DNA from: Pogostemon cablin
Lineage: Eukaryota; Streptophyta; Magnoliopsida; Lamiales; Lamiaceae
Reading direction: 5' to 3'
NCBI GenBank assembly: GCA_023678885.1
Contig: CM042994.1
Coordinates: forward strand, 16,339,073-16,403,072
Length of the DNA: 64,000 bases
Shown: one piece after another, positions 10,183 through 21,545 of the stretch
How the letters are laid out: every line of letters starts with the position of its first letter
How positions within the stretch are numbered: position 1 is the stretch's first letter
The notes under the pieces: generated by a model
Told to the model about the DNA's origin: nothing
Databases searched by the model: none
Seen by the model: the letters and a program-made list of their open reading frames with translations, nothing else
Program-made: the position numbers and the translations under genes

Positions 10183-11423
10183 TGATATTTTCACCTAGAT
10201 TTTAGTGTCTTTTTATATCTATTTTTTGTATTATTTTATCCATATTTATGTGTATTTTGGTTGTGTTTTGTGTTTTTATAGAAATGTGTGAGAATGTGCT
10301 TAAACGTATGAAAAACAGGTAAAAATGGAGCAAAAATAGAGATGGGAGCTGAAACGAGAAAGAAGAATAGAGCTCGACCAAGCACGACTCGAGTACTGAT
10401 GCTCGAGTCGAGCTGATGCAGCACGAGCCATACACTGCACACGGGCCTGTCCAGAATGGTCGTGCACCAATGCCTGAACAACTTACTCGTCCATCCTATG
10501 TCCGAGTACAGAACACGAGCAGTGTCCAGAATCAGAGCACGAGTCGAGATGGTGCGCACGAGTCGAGCTCTGTCTGCTGCCACAATCTGCCAAGAAGACG
10601 TGACACGACTCAAGCCGAGTGCAAGCACTTGAGTCGTGTAGGTGCAATTTTTGTGAAAAAAATCAGAAACCTTCTAGAAGCTTCCAAGGGGTATAAATAC
10701 CCCTAAGTTCAACATTTGATCAGATTTGGCGAGGGTTTTCACTGTTCACATAGATCACATATCATTTCTCCCATTTTACACCAACATCTTTATCCATTTA
10801 CCATCCATTACATCTATCTTCATCCCACCATCAAAATCACCATCCATTTGAGGAAAAGAAGCAAGGAAGAGAAGAATTGCAAAGGGAAGAAGATCACCTT
10901 TGGAGCCATCCAAGGGAGTTTTCATCTAAACTTTGTATTGAAACCATATTGTTTATCATGATTTGTAAGGATTTTAATGTCTATGTTGATTTCCTTGTGA
11001 ATATGGTAGGCTAATCTCCCTTGTGAGATTAGCAACATGAGAGTTGTTGGATAATTTTGAGATTATTAAATGGATCCATATCCTATTCATCTCGAGAGGG
11101 AGTTTAGGTAAACTTAGCGTTGACCCTTAATCTTATACCCATGATTCATATGAATTTGATACATTTATCCTAAGATTTTCACTTCTTAATTGTTGTTAAT
11201 CTCACTTTTACTTAACTTGGAAAACGACTCTTCATTTATCTATCTTGTTTGTTGATCATTGCTTGCTTTGATTTATTTTATTTACTTGTTTGAACAATCT
11301 ATCCATTGATTATTCATCTCTATAAAATTACAAGAAACACGATATCACTTAAGCTCTAGTACATTCCTCCCTGTGGTTCGATAAATTCTTTAATTAGTCA
11401 TCCCGACTACAAATGGCTAATCA
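10183..11423 (+). repeat. Athila 5' LTR
   Basis: It starts TGATATTTTCACCTAG and ends GGCTAATCA just before the PBS. It includes a cluster of CGAGTCGAG-type palindromic motifs (about 10375-10640) and a TATA box. The right boundary is set by the PBS. No second LTR copy is available to confirm it. Confidence 0.78.
10692..10699 (+). promoter_or_regulatory. TATA box of the Athila LTR
   Basis: TATAAATA within GGGGTATAAATACCCC, about 730 bases before the LTR end. This is the most likely core promoter of the element. Confidence 0.55.
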
Positions 11424-11425
11424 AA

Positions 11426-11445
11426 TGGCGTCATTGCCGGGGAGG
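11426..11445 (+). other. Primer-binding site (tRNA-Asp-like, Athila type)
   Basis: TGGCGTCATTGCCGGGGAGG follows the LTR end by two bases. It resembles the TGGCGCCGTTGCCGGGGA primer site known from Athila elements, with two differences. Confidence 0.85.
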
Positions 11446-11576
11446 CAACGGTTGCTAGTAGCTTGAAGAAGGATCGTTTCGAGTAATCTTAATAGGGACA
11501 ATTTTTTTATTTTATTTGTTTGTTGTTATTTTCTTTTGAAATATTTTGTTCTAACTTCTCTTCTTTGTGAAGGTGT

Positions 11577-13565
11577 ATGCAAACGAGGTCACGTGGGACA
11601 CAATCGAAGCCTATTGACTTGGAAATAGAACAAACTTTTCGAAGAAGAAGAAAGGAGAACAAATCAAACACAAGTGAGCAAATGGAGGATTTTTAAGGAG
11701 ATACTCATGTGGATATAGAGCATGATGGGGAAGGAGGAAAACATGTGCATGTGCAAGACAACGTACAAGCACCTCAATTCAAGGCCAACCCTCCTCAACA
11801 AGCCTATCAAAATTTTGGAGCTATAAACAATCAAGTTTTGCTTCAACAAATGGTGAAACAAGCTCTAATTCAATAAGGATATCCACAACCTTATGCTCCT
11901 CCTCAAAAAGTATATGTTCCATCATCACCACCTCCAGTGCAACATGGAATTCATAATGATCAAAGGGTGATTCAGGATTTCTTCATGCCACATATGATGG
12001 GTCCACCAATCAATGCCAACAACTTTGAAATTAAGGCGGGTTTGAATTCTATGGTGAGAGACCAACAATTTGGTGGAACTCCGAATGAGGATCCTAATGC
12101 TCATCTAGCTCAATTTATTAAGATTGCCAACAATGTGAAGATTAATGGGGTGAGCGAGGATTGTATAAGGATGAGGTTGTTTCCGTTTTCACTAAAGGAT
12201 CGTGCTCGAACATGACTATCTACCATTACTCCGGGTATGTGCAACACATGGGATGAGCTTGAACAAATATTTTTGAACAAGTATTTTCCACCTTCTAAGA
12301 TGCTTCAAATGAAGAGCTTGATCACTCAATTCAAACAAATGCCTCAAGAAAGTTTTTATGAAGCGTGTAAAAGGTTTAATGATATACTTCACAAGTGTCC
12401 ACAATATTGATTTCCAGAAAATCAACAAGTGGGGTTTTTCTACCAAGGTTTGGTTAATGGACAAAGAGTGCTTGTTGATGCTTCGGCGGGTGGATCCGTA
12501 CTTGAAGTAACTCCGAAAAGGGCTATAAGGATTTTTGATGAGATTGCTACAAATGTTTATCAATGGCCATCAGAGAGAGTAAGTGGATATTATGGATTTG
12601 AGAATTTTGATCAAGGGCACCAGTTTAGTATGAAGAGTTTGAATGTTGAGCCAAGTGTGCCAAGTGTTGAAATGATAGCGGCAGAAGTTTTGAGACAAAT
12701 GAGCTTGAATCAAGTTATGAACCAATGAGCTAATATGGTTGAAAGTCAAGTTTAGCAAGATGTGCTTCCTCCGAATAGTGTGAGTGGAGAGCAATGGACT
12801 AAGTCTATGCCAAGGATTGAAAATGTACTCTACATGCAAGGAAGGGGTTATCAAGGGAATTACCAAAATAATTTCCAAGGTAACTTTCAACCTAGGCAAG
12901 GAGGAGGATCTAATAATCAATGTGGATGAAGTTCTTTTCCATAACAAATGAGACAAGATAATTTTTCCTACTCTAACTCGAACAATTTGGTTGCTTATAC
13001 TCCGGGATATCATTCGGGGGCTAAGGCACCGAACAATAAGGGAAAAGCATCGATTGATGAGCTAATCGAAAATTTGTTAGCATCGAACCAAGCTAGAGAT
13101 GAAGCGGTGAAAAAAGCTGAAGAAGCAAATGAAAAGAGGCTCAAAGCCTTGGAGTATAATGTTGGACAAAAAGGAAAGTTTTCGGCCACAACCGAAGTCA
13201 ATCCGAAAGCTCAATATTTGTTTGTTGATATGGAAGAGAAAAGAAAGGATGAAGAAGGGTTGGTGGAATGCAAGGTTGGTGAAGAAAATGAAGAGATAAG
13301 TAAGAAAGAAGAGAAAGGGCTGAAATGGATATCTAAGTGAAAAAGGGTGCAAGAGGAAAAGAAATTTGAGGAAAAAGTTAAAGAAGAGGAGTACAAACGT
13401 GACTATTGGGGTATTCCGGTCACTCCATTTCCTATTCCTTATCCACAAATGTTTGTAAAGGATGAGAAGAAAAAGGAGTTTGAGGAACATGTCAAATCTC
13501 TCAAGAAAAAGTATGAGGAGAAAAGGAAAGAAGAGCAACTCGAAGAAAGTGAATCGATGCAATAA
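11577..13565 (+). pseudogene. Athila gag
   Basis: The frame opens with ATG in MQTRSRG, a start typical of Athila. It has the retrotransposon gag core at about 11990-12580: FGG-P-EDP, INGVSED-IR-RLFPFSL-D-A, TWDELEQ-FL-KYFPPSK, ESFYEA-KRF and YQWPSER. A Lys/Glu-rich coiled-coil-like region follows (12950-13560). The whole gag stays in a single frame but has about ten in-frame stops, several at expected Trp or Gln codons, for example TGA in place of the conserved Trp near 12213. Confidence 0.9.
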
Positions 13566-13985
13566 GGGGGACCTACAAAAGTTGGTGATCCGGGGAGGTT
13601 CATAATTCCTTGTGATTTTGAAGGTAAAGGCACTCTTGATGCATTGTGTGACTTGGGGTTGAACGTCAATGTGATGTCTCATGCTACTTTCAAGAACCTT
13701 GAAATTGGAAAGCTCAAGCCTACTACTATATGTCTTGAGGTGGTAAATGGAGATGTTGTGAAGCCACTAGGGGTTGTTGAAGACGTAGAGGTTAAAGTGA
13801 AGGGCTAGCTTTCTCGGTTGATTTCATGGTGTTGGAAGTGAAAGCAGATCCTCAAATTCAACTTATTTTGATAAGGCCATTTCTAGCTACGGGGAGAGCA
13901 AACATTGATGTTGGAAGAGAAGAGTTGTCTTTGAGCTCAAAAGGAAAGAGTGTCACATTCTTATGTAACAAAGAAAAAAGAACCA
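13566..13985 (+). pseudogene. Athila aspartic protease region
   Basis: In the gag frame, GDPGRFIIPCDF is followed by LDALCDLGLNVNVM, the Athila version of the retropepsin active-site block, and a KPT-------(D/N)G segment. Near 13805 a frameshift moves the reading frame. The second half (VLEVKAD-QI-LI--RPFLATGRA-IDV) matches the conserved LGRPFLATG-A-IDV block. An extra 300 bases of frame run to the Copia LTR. Confidence 0.86.
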
Positions 13986-14241
13986 AGTCTCATTTGAAGC
14001 CTCCGGATGATCTTATGGATCATGATTCTCTTTTGTTTGACAACTTAAATTCATGTCTTCATGATTATATGAAAATGTCGAATTCTAACTTGTCTTCTAG
14101 TGATGTTGATAGAATGAAAGCATCGGAGCTAAATTGGAAAATAGACAAAAGAGGAAGAGAAAGTCCACTAGAATCACTTCTTGATGATGACCTGATGCTT
14201 GTAAGCAAGAATGGTGAAGTTGAGCTAGTGCACAAGAAGAG

Positions 14242-15440
14242 TGTTGGTTTATATACTAAAAGTATAGCTTTTTGTATGAACAATGCTTTAATAATTTATT
14301 TGAAATGAGAATCATGTGATCAAACGTTTTGAATGATTATTTATTCTTGCAAAAGTTTATTTACTATATACTGTAGATAATGTGGTGTACGGAGTCACAC
14401 GGAAGATCATATTATCGGTACCTTATAAAGTATAAACAGATGTTCACAACTGAGATAGACAGGAACTATCTATCGGTATGGTTGTAGTGTGATTTGGCAT
14501 TAGTCTGTCTTGACTATAAAATTACACTTGTGCACTTTGTGTGTATTGAGCAGGACTTCCTTGAGATCGTTCGATTTATACTGACTATATAATAGAACTT
14601 GATCTCTGTTATTATGGATGTTTGTACTCTTAATCCCTATACAATAACCTCGACACATAAGCCAGTATTTATTTCTTTGATTCATCAATGGTGAGATTTA
14701 ATTATTAAATCAATATGCTCGGTGAGTTAGGAGATGGTACTGTCTCTATGGTGTGCTGTTGATTGTAGAAGAAATTTGTGTCCTAACGGAATTAGTTGAT
14801 GATGTCCCCTTGAGGAGCTCACAATGATTATCATGTAAACCCTACAGGTGGATTTATTCCAGCATGATATTAAGGTTGAGTGGTACTAGTCTCGGTACAT
14901 ATATTAATCAATGGAGTTGTCAGTAACTTAATTAATTAAGGGGCATTGAATCTTAAACATGGGGAGACTAACGAGCTCAAAATAAGAAGGAGCCCATAAC
15001 GTAATTTGGGATTTGGGTGGCAGTGCAATAATACTTCTTTAGTGGACTGTTTTATTATTATTGGACTTAAGTATAAGTTTTGGACTAAACTTGGATGCTT
15101 AAGCCCAATAGGAGGCCCTACCCTAATTTCTCCTCCTGGTCCCTGTTGTAGCCTATAAATAGCCAATCTCAGCAGTCCGGAAATAACACTAACACATGCC
15201 TAAAAACTGTGAGACTAGAGAGAACTGCAGATTGAGTTCATCTAGGTGATCGTTGGCCACACAGGGTCAAAGCGTGGCTTAGGAATACAAGAGAAGATCG
15301 GAAGGTCATTTGTTCTTGCTGTTCAACCTCTACATCAAACCTGGTGAAAGGTAATTCAATTCTACTCATATGCTTTTGCTGCAGTAGAATTGCATGGAAC
15401 CCTAACGGTTCACGTTAACCAAAAGATCCAAACGCCAACA
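14242..15440 (+). repeat. Copia A 5' LTR (1199 bp)
   Basis: TGTTGGTTTATATAC...AACGCCAACA. It is shorter than the 1.36-1.39-kb LTRs at 5420, 25726 and 35460 because of a deletion near its 3' end (around 15325). It is closest to the element B LTR. Confidence 0.93.
15154..15161 (+). promoter_or_regulatory. TATA box of Copia A LTR
   Basis: TATAAATA after a conserved TCCTCCTGGTCCCTG stretch. The same position in the solo LTR (6341) and in the B LTR (36359) is also TATA-like. Confidence 0.6.
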
Positions 15441-15442
15441 AT

Positions 15443-15454
15443 TGGTATCAAAGC
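15443..15454 (+). other. Primer-binding site (initiator tRNA-Met)
   Basis: TGGTATCAAAGC, one mismatch from the standard plant TGGTATCAGAGC site, two bases after the LTR end. Confidence 0.93.
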
Positions 15455-17386
15455 ATAGGTTCTATGGCTAAACGTGACACGTAAGGCTAAGGTTTGAGTA
15501 GAATACGTTATATTAGGGTTTATAATTTATTTTCTTGACATATAGCCTATTTGTATATACTTGTTGGACCTTGATACATGGAGGCACAAAACATGGCGTC
15601 AGAGGCGACAGTGTGACCACTGGGCATGTGTCGTTCCTGTCAGTGGCAGGTGCTTGCGACCGCTGAAGGTAAGTTTTGCTGGCGGTACAGCTTGCTTTTG
15701 TCAGCTAGGGTTTGGCGATGATGGATGAGTCCTGACGGTAGCATGCTTATTCACGGTTGCAATTGGAGAATAGTTGAGCAGTTGACATGGCTGCCATTAA
15801 TGGTAGAATTGGAGAGTTCTAAACGATGAGGCTAGGGTTTGTCGGAAACCCCATGGTGACGCTACGGTTGACGGCATGACTGGTGATTTTTCCCGACGGC
15901 GTTCGACTGAGCCAGGCAAAGTTCTGAACAAAGACTGGCAGTGTTTCGATCGAGCCTGATGGTGATTCAGATTGAATCTGCAAATTTTCAGATTGGGTCT
16001 GCACTGTTCCGAGCGGGTCAACAACAATTTTCGTGTGAGTCCACAGCAAATTCTGATCGGGTCTTCTTGTTTTCTAGTCAGGTCCGCATCAATTTCCGAG
16101 CGAGCCTGCATAGTTTTCAAACGGGTCTATAGTGAACTTCCGATCGGGTCCTCCTGTTTTGCGGGGTGAGTCAATTAGCGTGTGTGTCAAGGCAGGGGCT
16201 CTGGTCCTTCCAGTCATGGCATGGCGTGAATAGACAAGTACCTGACTAGAGGCAGATTGGCACGTCGGGTTTTTGTGGAAGCGGCACAACCTGCCAGAGA
16301 GGGCGGCATGGATGTCGCGACATTTCTGGCACGGCTGGGAAGCGGGCTGCTCAACATCCTGACCACCGTGTCAATAAACTTGGCAGGAAGGCATCGGCAA
16401 CCTGGCATATTTTCTGACCGGCGGTCTTCTAGGATTTCGGCGGGTATCAGCACGGATGGAGCGGCAGGGCTGCTGTGGTTCTGTGCATTAGGTGGCTTAG
16501 GGCACAAGGACCATTGCTTCTTGAGCAAGTCATCGTCTTATTTGCTGAATTGTTGATCAAGTCAACCTATTTTTGGCAATTTTTTCCCTTATATATAATT
16601 ACTATAATTGTTTTATTTGTCAATTATTGTTATATATTTGGATGCATGTGCTATTTGATTTACTGCTTTAAATAGTAGGATGCTAAGTTGTGTATTATAT
16701 ATGGTATATTGTATGCATGTAAAAACCATCTTATTAAATAATTAAGTAGGAGAGGGATTGGTTAATAAATTATGCGGTCTCCATTGTTGATTTATTGTGT
16801 GATGCAATTAAGCTTATGAGTTGTCTATAGTGTCTTCCTCCCCAACGGATTAGTTTTATTTTTGGATCACTGGAATAAATTTCATGAAATAATTATTATT
16901 TGTAATGTGATGCACATAAATTTATGAGTCGGCTATAGCGCCTTCCTCCCCAACGAATGAGTTTTATTTGCGGATCACTGGTACAAATTAATAATTGATG
17001 ATTATAGAAAATTATTTGAGTGCGTGTGGACTTCTCCAACTGCAAGACACTCAAGCTTGGGTAATGTACTTAGTATCAAATAATGGTATACACTTAGGTG
17101 CAATTAATATGTATCCTCCCCAAAGTCACTGCTATTAAATTGTGTGGCTAAAGGATAACCGACTATTAATCATTGAGTCATAAGGATAATTATGATGTAT
17201 GGAATTAATGGGTAAAATCTTTTTTTACGAATGTTATGGTTTGTATACGTCCACACTAACGTGGCATTCAAATTTACGGTACTTGAGATGTCGGTAAATT
17301 TATTTTATATTGTTTATTGAGGGAATCAATATAAAAATTTTAAATTCGAAGTGTTTGATCGTTGTATTTATTTACTTGATTCTCAG
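15455..17386 (+). other. Copia A untranslated leader
   Basis: About 1.9 kb separates the PBS from gag. The last 0.8 kb (16575-17386) closely matches element B (38289-39120) and contains an approximately 110-bp near-duplicate block with CTCCCCAACG. The middle part (15600-16540) is GC-richer than its surroundings, with degenerate short repeats, and matches B only in patches. Open frames here are short, overlapping and without domains, so I treat them as non-coding. Confidence 0.7.
15945..16170 (+). repeat. Degenerate ~22-24-bp tandem motif in the Copia leader
   Basis: Roughly nine imperfect units share a GATCGGGTCTGCA...TTTTC theme (for example GATTGGGTCTGCACTGTTCC, CGGGTCTTCTTGTTTTC). Element B has the same motif around 37495-37550 and again near 37770. 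Confidence 0.55.
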
Positions 17387-17644
17387 GATTTTCAAATAGC
17401 TTTCAATCCACTTGCAGCGATACTTAAAGATAACAAACTTACTGGTCCTAACTAAATAGATTGTAAACGAAACCTGGATACTGTACTTACTGCTGAGGAA
17501 TATAAGTTTGTGCTCAATGTTCCATGTCCTCAAGCCCCTACTGCGGAATCCTCTAAAGTGGAGGTTGCTGCTCATGCGAGGTGGGTCAAGTCTGATGAGA
17601 TGGCGCGGTATTACATTATGGCTTCTATGCACTATAAGAAACTG

Positions 17645-18115
17645 CCAGATTACCGATGAAAATTTTCGTCGGTAATATATAAAAAATCCATCACTAAACA
17701 GTTTACCGACGGATTACCGACGAAAATCGAACGGTCGCTATTTTGATGGTTGATAATTATTTACCGACTGATTTTTAAATCTGTCGGTAAATAAAAGTAT
17801 CTGTCAGTAATTATGAAAATAAAATTCGTCGGAAGCCAAAAAATAGCGACGGAAATTCCGACGGAATTATTCCGTCTTTAATTTCTAACGGAAAAATCTG
17901 TCGGTAAATACAAAATATGGGTCATATAATACTTATTTTAGCGACGGAATAAATTACCGATGGAAAAATCCATCGGTACATTCCAAATATAGTGTTTTAT
18001 AACACCATGTTAGCGACGGAATTGCCGACGGAATATATTACCGATGGATTTTCCATCGGTAAAATGTTCAAAGTGAGATTTGGCGACGGAAAATTCATCA
18101 CTAAAGTACTTATAA
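17645..18115. repeat. CACTA subterminal repeats, left
   Basis: About 15 copies of ACCGACGGA/TCCGTCGGT-like motifs in alternating orientation. These are typical transposase-binding arrays of CACTA elements. Confidence 0.88.
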
Positions 18116-19185
18116 ATTTGTAATTTATATTTTTAAATTAATATTCATACCTGTAAATTAAAAAAAATTGTAATTAAATAGACCTTCAAAATACAGCCTA
18201 ATATAAAATCTCCACAATTTTAAATAAAGATTCAAATTCGTCACAAAATATCAAATCCTACTAAATCCTTATTACAAAATATCTGAATACATTAAACATG
18301 CTCACGAATCTCCTAAATCTGCATCAACATCATACTCACGAATCTCCCAAATCAGCATCATCTTCTGCATCAACATCATGCTGACGAATTTCCCAAATCA
18401 GCATCATCATCTGCATCAACAGCAGTGAAATTATTCCCGACACCTGCCATCTGCAACCCAAAAGGGTTTTTTTCTAATTTGAAAATTGTAAGATAAGAAA
18501 AGAAAAGAAGACTACATAACCACTCTTTGTGGAAAAGAAATTGTGCATGATTAAACCTGCTGCAGATTCCCTTAAAACAACAAAGAAGGGATACAAAATG
18601 ATAGCTTTATGCAAATCAATTTATTCTACATGTTTCTTTTTCTCCAAAATATACAATATGTGTGACAGACTGAAAATGATTTAGAATACATAATTTGATA
18701 TATTCAGATGAAAGGTGCCACACCTTCCACGAAAAACAAACACACCCAAGATATAAAATAGAAAATTTACCAGGAAATTAATCAAGACAACGAAAATGGC
18801 ATACAAAAATGGGTGTTAAAGAAAAACAAAAGTAGCAAGCAAATATGTTAGAGCAAAAGCTTGTCTGCATTCCGTAAAAATTTTTGGCAAATTTCTTAAA
18901 TCATAGTAAAATGAATAATTGATCAAAAAATGTATAGTACACACATGTCATGCCCAAAAACATAAAGGTCTATATTATGTCAAATAAGTCCTATGGTCAA
19001 AAAGAATTAATGTAATGTTACATGTTCCTAAAGTATCTAAATAGAATGACTATGAATATGAAAGCGAATGAGCATATTTAGGAGTAAAACTATAACAAAT
19101 AGAACTAAGAAAATTTTGAAGCACAATTTAAATGATGCATGATTTTGAAACCTAGTCATAGAAGACAGAATTAAGAAATTAGTAC
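18116..19185. other. CACTA interior without recognised genes (left)
   Basis: The sequence is AT-rich. A short direct repeat (about 18300-18420: CACGAATCTCC-AAATC-GCATCA, three imperfect copies of about 50-60 bp) is the only structure seen. No further transporter exon was recognised here. Confidence 0.5.
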
Positions 19186-19387
19186 CTTAAACGCCCCATA
19201 ATGCATTCAAAAATCCTAACCATAAGAGCCAATAGTATTGCAAGATCAATGTACAATTGATCTGATGAGTTCACTATGCTCCCTAACACATTAGACACCA
19301 ATTGGGACGTTAATGCAACAGGGCCAATAGCAAGCTGACGAGATGATCCAAAAATGGCATACACAAATATTGGCACAAAACCAGAGT
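19186..19387 (-). pseudogene. Captured exon of a SULTR4-type sulfate transporter
   Basis: On the minus strand, a 202-bp exon is framed by an acceptor (TTTTGTACTGCAG) and a donor (AAG|GTACTA). It encodes GFVPIFVYAIFGSSRQ, LAIGPVAL and ELAILLAL-V-I-ECIMG-like blocks, close to plant tonoplast/plastid sulfate transporters of group 4 (membrane segments near the start of the STAS-SLC26 transporter core). A conserved Leu has become Gln and Leu-Gly has become Phe, and only part of the gene is present, so it is a transduplicated fragment. The identification rests on recalled family motifs. Confidence 0.85.
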
Positions 19388-19577
19388 CTGCAGTACAAAA
19401 GTACATACAAGTCAGTGTTGCTACATAAGAAATAGAACAGCAATTAGCAATGATTCGCAATATTATAGAAGAATATAGTAATATCTGAATGCATCATTAA
19501 TCTTGCACTAAATTTAACAGAGGCTAATAACATTAAGAAAAGGAACAGTAGTACTAAAATGGCAAGGAAGGAAACTT

Positions 19578-19626
19578 ATGAAGACCATATATGGGGGAAG
19601 CCTGCTAGCTTGGCATAAGACATGGA
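19578..19626 (-). pseudogene. Second captured SULTR4 exon (upstream exon)
   Basis: The minus strand reads SMSYAKLAG, and after a small deletion PIYGL. This is the segment that precedes the exon at 19186-19387 in SULTR4 proteins (PQ-MSYAKLAG-PIYGLYS-FVP). A pyrimidine-rich acceptor ending in AG lies just upstream, and the expected donor GT is degraded to TAAGTT. Order and orientation relative to the other exon match a normal gene, so the captured piece retained intron-exon structure. Confidence 0.8.
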
Positions 19627-19639
19627 CTGATTTGAACAT

Positions 19640-20702
19640 AAGAAACCAGAGCAAGAAAGTTATTATCAATAACAAATCATTAAGAGGAAAAAAAAGAAAA
19701 ACTCAAAATCGGAAACAGCTAAGGTATTGATCAACAGACCATAAGATGCAAATAAGAATTCAAATGTTTCAAAATCAAACTGGATTTCCATAATTTAATC
19801 TTTTAGATTGAAGAAGTTTGCGTGCTGACGATCTTGGGAGCTAATGATGGAGGCTTTTTCGAGCATAAGAGAATTTGTGAAGTCCTTTGGCCTACCTAAC
19901 CTTTGTTTAAAGCACCCTTTTTTTCCTAACAACAACAAAGTATCAATGTTGTAACATGTATGTGTGAGAGAAAGAAAGAGTCAGATTAGATGTAAGTGTA
20001 AATTTAACCTTTGTAGAAATAAGTTGTTCTGTTTCTAAAATGTGTGTATTGCTCAACTTGGAGCTCTAGAAAGAAGGGGCTAACTCTATTCTCGAACCAA
20101 GATTCGTTCGGCCTCATAATGGTTGCACCTCCTATGGCGAAGTTTGCACAATGCCGATAATTGGATCCTATTGAATCCAGGTAAGAACTCAGATATGATA
20201 ACCCCAGATGTTGAGCTGGATTACAACGTCAATCAAATAAAACAATAGACATTCCATTAAAAACACAGGGCTAGTGAGAAAGGGGAAATGACACCACTTG
20301 GCGATTCCAACCCCACTTTTTTCCAAATAAAATCCACTCACCCATGTATATAATTAAATTAAGCAAACACATTCCTACAAACTTGTAGATTAACTTTGTC
20401 TTCTATACTAATTATATTTAATTATTTATTTAATCTCACAATTGAATGTATACAAATTAATCTCCATCAAAGTGTTAGTAGTTCTAGTCGAAGCTCTGAG
20501 AAACAAAGAAAATTCATATTAAAGGCTCAACCCCTCCCTTCGTTTTCCATTTCTTACCTATAAAGACTGGAACCCTATAACAAGTTACATCATAACATGT
20601 AAATGGTAAAATACAAATAATTAATCGATGATATTTTGAAATCACAAAACTAGTTAACAAATAAAGCAACTTCTCTGTAGAAATCAAAGAAAATGCATAT
20701 AC
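19640..20702. other. CACTA interior, intron-like and unassigned sequence
   Basis: The sequence is AT-rich. A minus-strand open stretch at about 19800-19935 begins after a TTAG acceptor-like site but was not recognised. Nothing else is supported. Confidence 0.4.
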
Positions 20703-20960
20703 CTGGTGCTTGGTGAGATGGCATCAGTGTTTTGACTATGGTCGACGGTACTGTGGTCGCAATTTTTCGGTGGCAAAAACCAACGCGGTGATGGGTGATT
20801 CGGTCCGACGGCTGTTCGCAAACTGGGCAAGAAGATCGACGACTGGTGGCACGACAGCCTGATCGACGAGCGTCGGCACTTTACGGCTACGGTTCTATAG
20901 CGGCGTTCTTTTCCGGGGATGCCCCAACGGCTCGACGGATTGGCAGGGTAGATTCGTTTT
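20703..20960 (-). other. GC-rich exon-like segment inside CACTA
   Basis: On the minus strand a GC-rich stretch is open in one frame for over 80 codons (from about 20955) and ends at a donor-like CACCAG|GTATATG (GT at 20701-20702). It could be a captured first exon or 5' UTR of the transporter gene or of another gene. No motif was recognised. Confidence 0.35.
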
Positions 20961-21034
20961 AGGGCTGGTGCATAATAGAGACAACCCTAATAAGATTTCA
21001 AAGGCAAGTCTGCTACTTTAAAAAAAACAAAAGA

Positions 21035-21545
21035 CGTTTTTACATTACCGATGGAATAATCTGTCGGTAAATTAAAGAATAAAGTTATTTAAAATTTTTT
21101 TTCATATTTACCGACAGATTTAATCCTTCGAAAAATAAAAAAAATTAGTATTCAATTTACCGACAGATTTTATCCGTCGGTAAAATAAAAAACTAATATT
21201 TTCTTTAAAAAATATTAAAAAATATTTACCAACGGATTAAATTCGTCGGTAAATTAAAGTCTCAAATTATTTTTTTAAAGTAAAATTTATTATAATACTG
21301 ACGAAAAATATTCGTCTGTAATTTTCCGGCATTTAATACTTTCAAAATAATGACGGATTTACCGACGGAATAAAAACCGTCGTTAATTCCGTCGGTAATC
21401 CGTCACAAAAATCATCGGAGATTTCTTATGGTAATTTTTTTAAAATAAATCATATTATATCAAAAAAACATCGGTAATCCGCGATAATCCATCGGCAATT
21501 ACCGACGGAAAAAATCTATCGGCAATTCCATCGGTATTACGACCG
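21035..21545. repeat. CACTA subterminal repeats, right
   Basis: Same TTACCGACGGA-type motifs as the left end, dense in both orientations up to the terminal inverted repeat. Confidence 0.88.

Larger units (their letters stand above)
10183..14241 (+). mobile_element. Athila-type Gypsy retrotransposon, 5' part (LTR-PBS-gag-protease)
   Basis: The element has a 1.24-kb 5' LTR, a PBS of Athila type and a long gag, followed by an aspartic protease. It is cut at 14241 by the LTR of Copia A, so RT, RNase H and integrase are not here. The 5' end lies in the LINE endonuclease. Its 3' LTR was not found, and the Athila remnants at 57-64 kb belong to a different LTR family. Confidence 0.9.

Noticed and set aside
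15797..16556. Frames of 76-107 codons in the Copia A leader
   Set aside because: The region is GC-rich with degenerate repeats. Frames on both strands overlap and none resembles a known protein.
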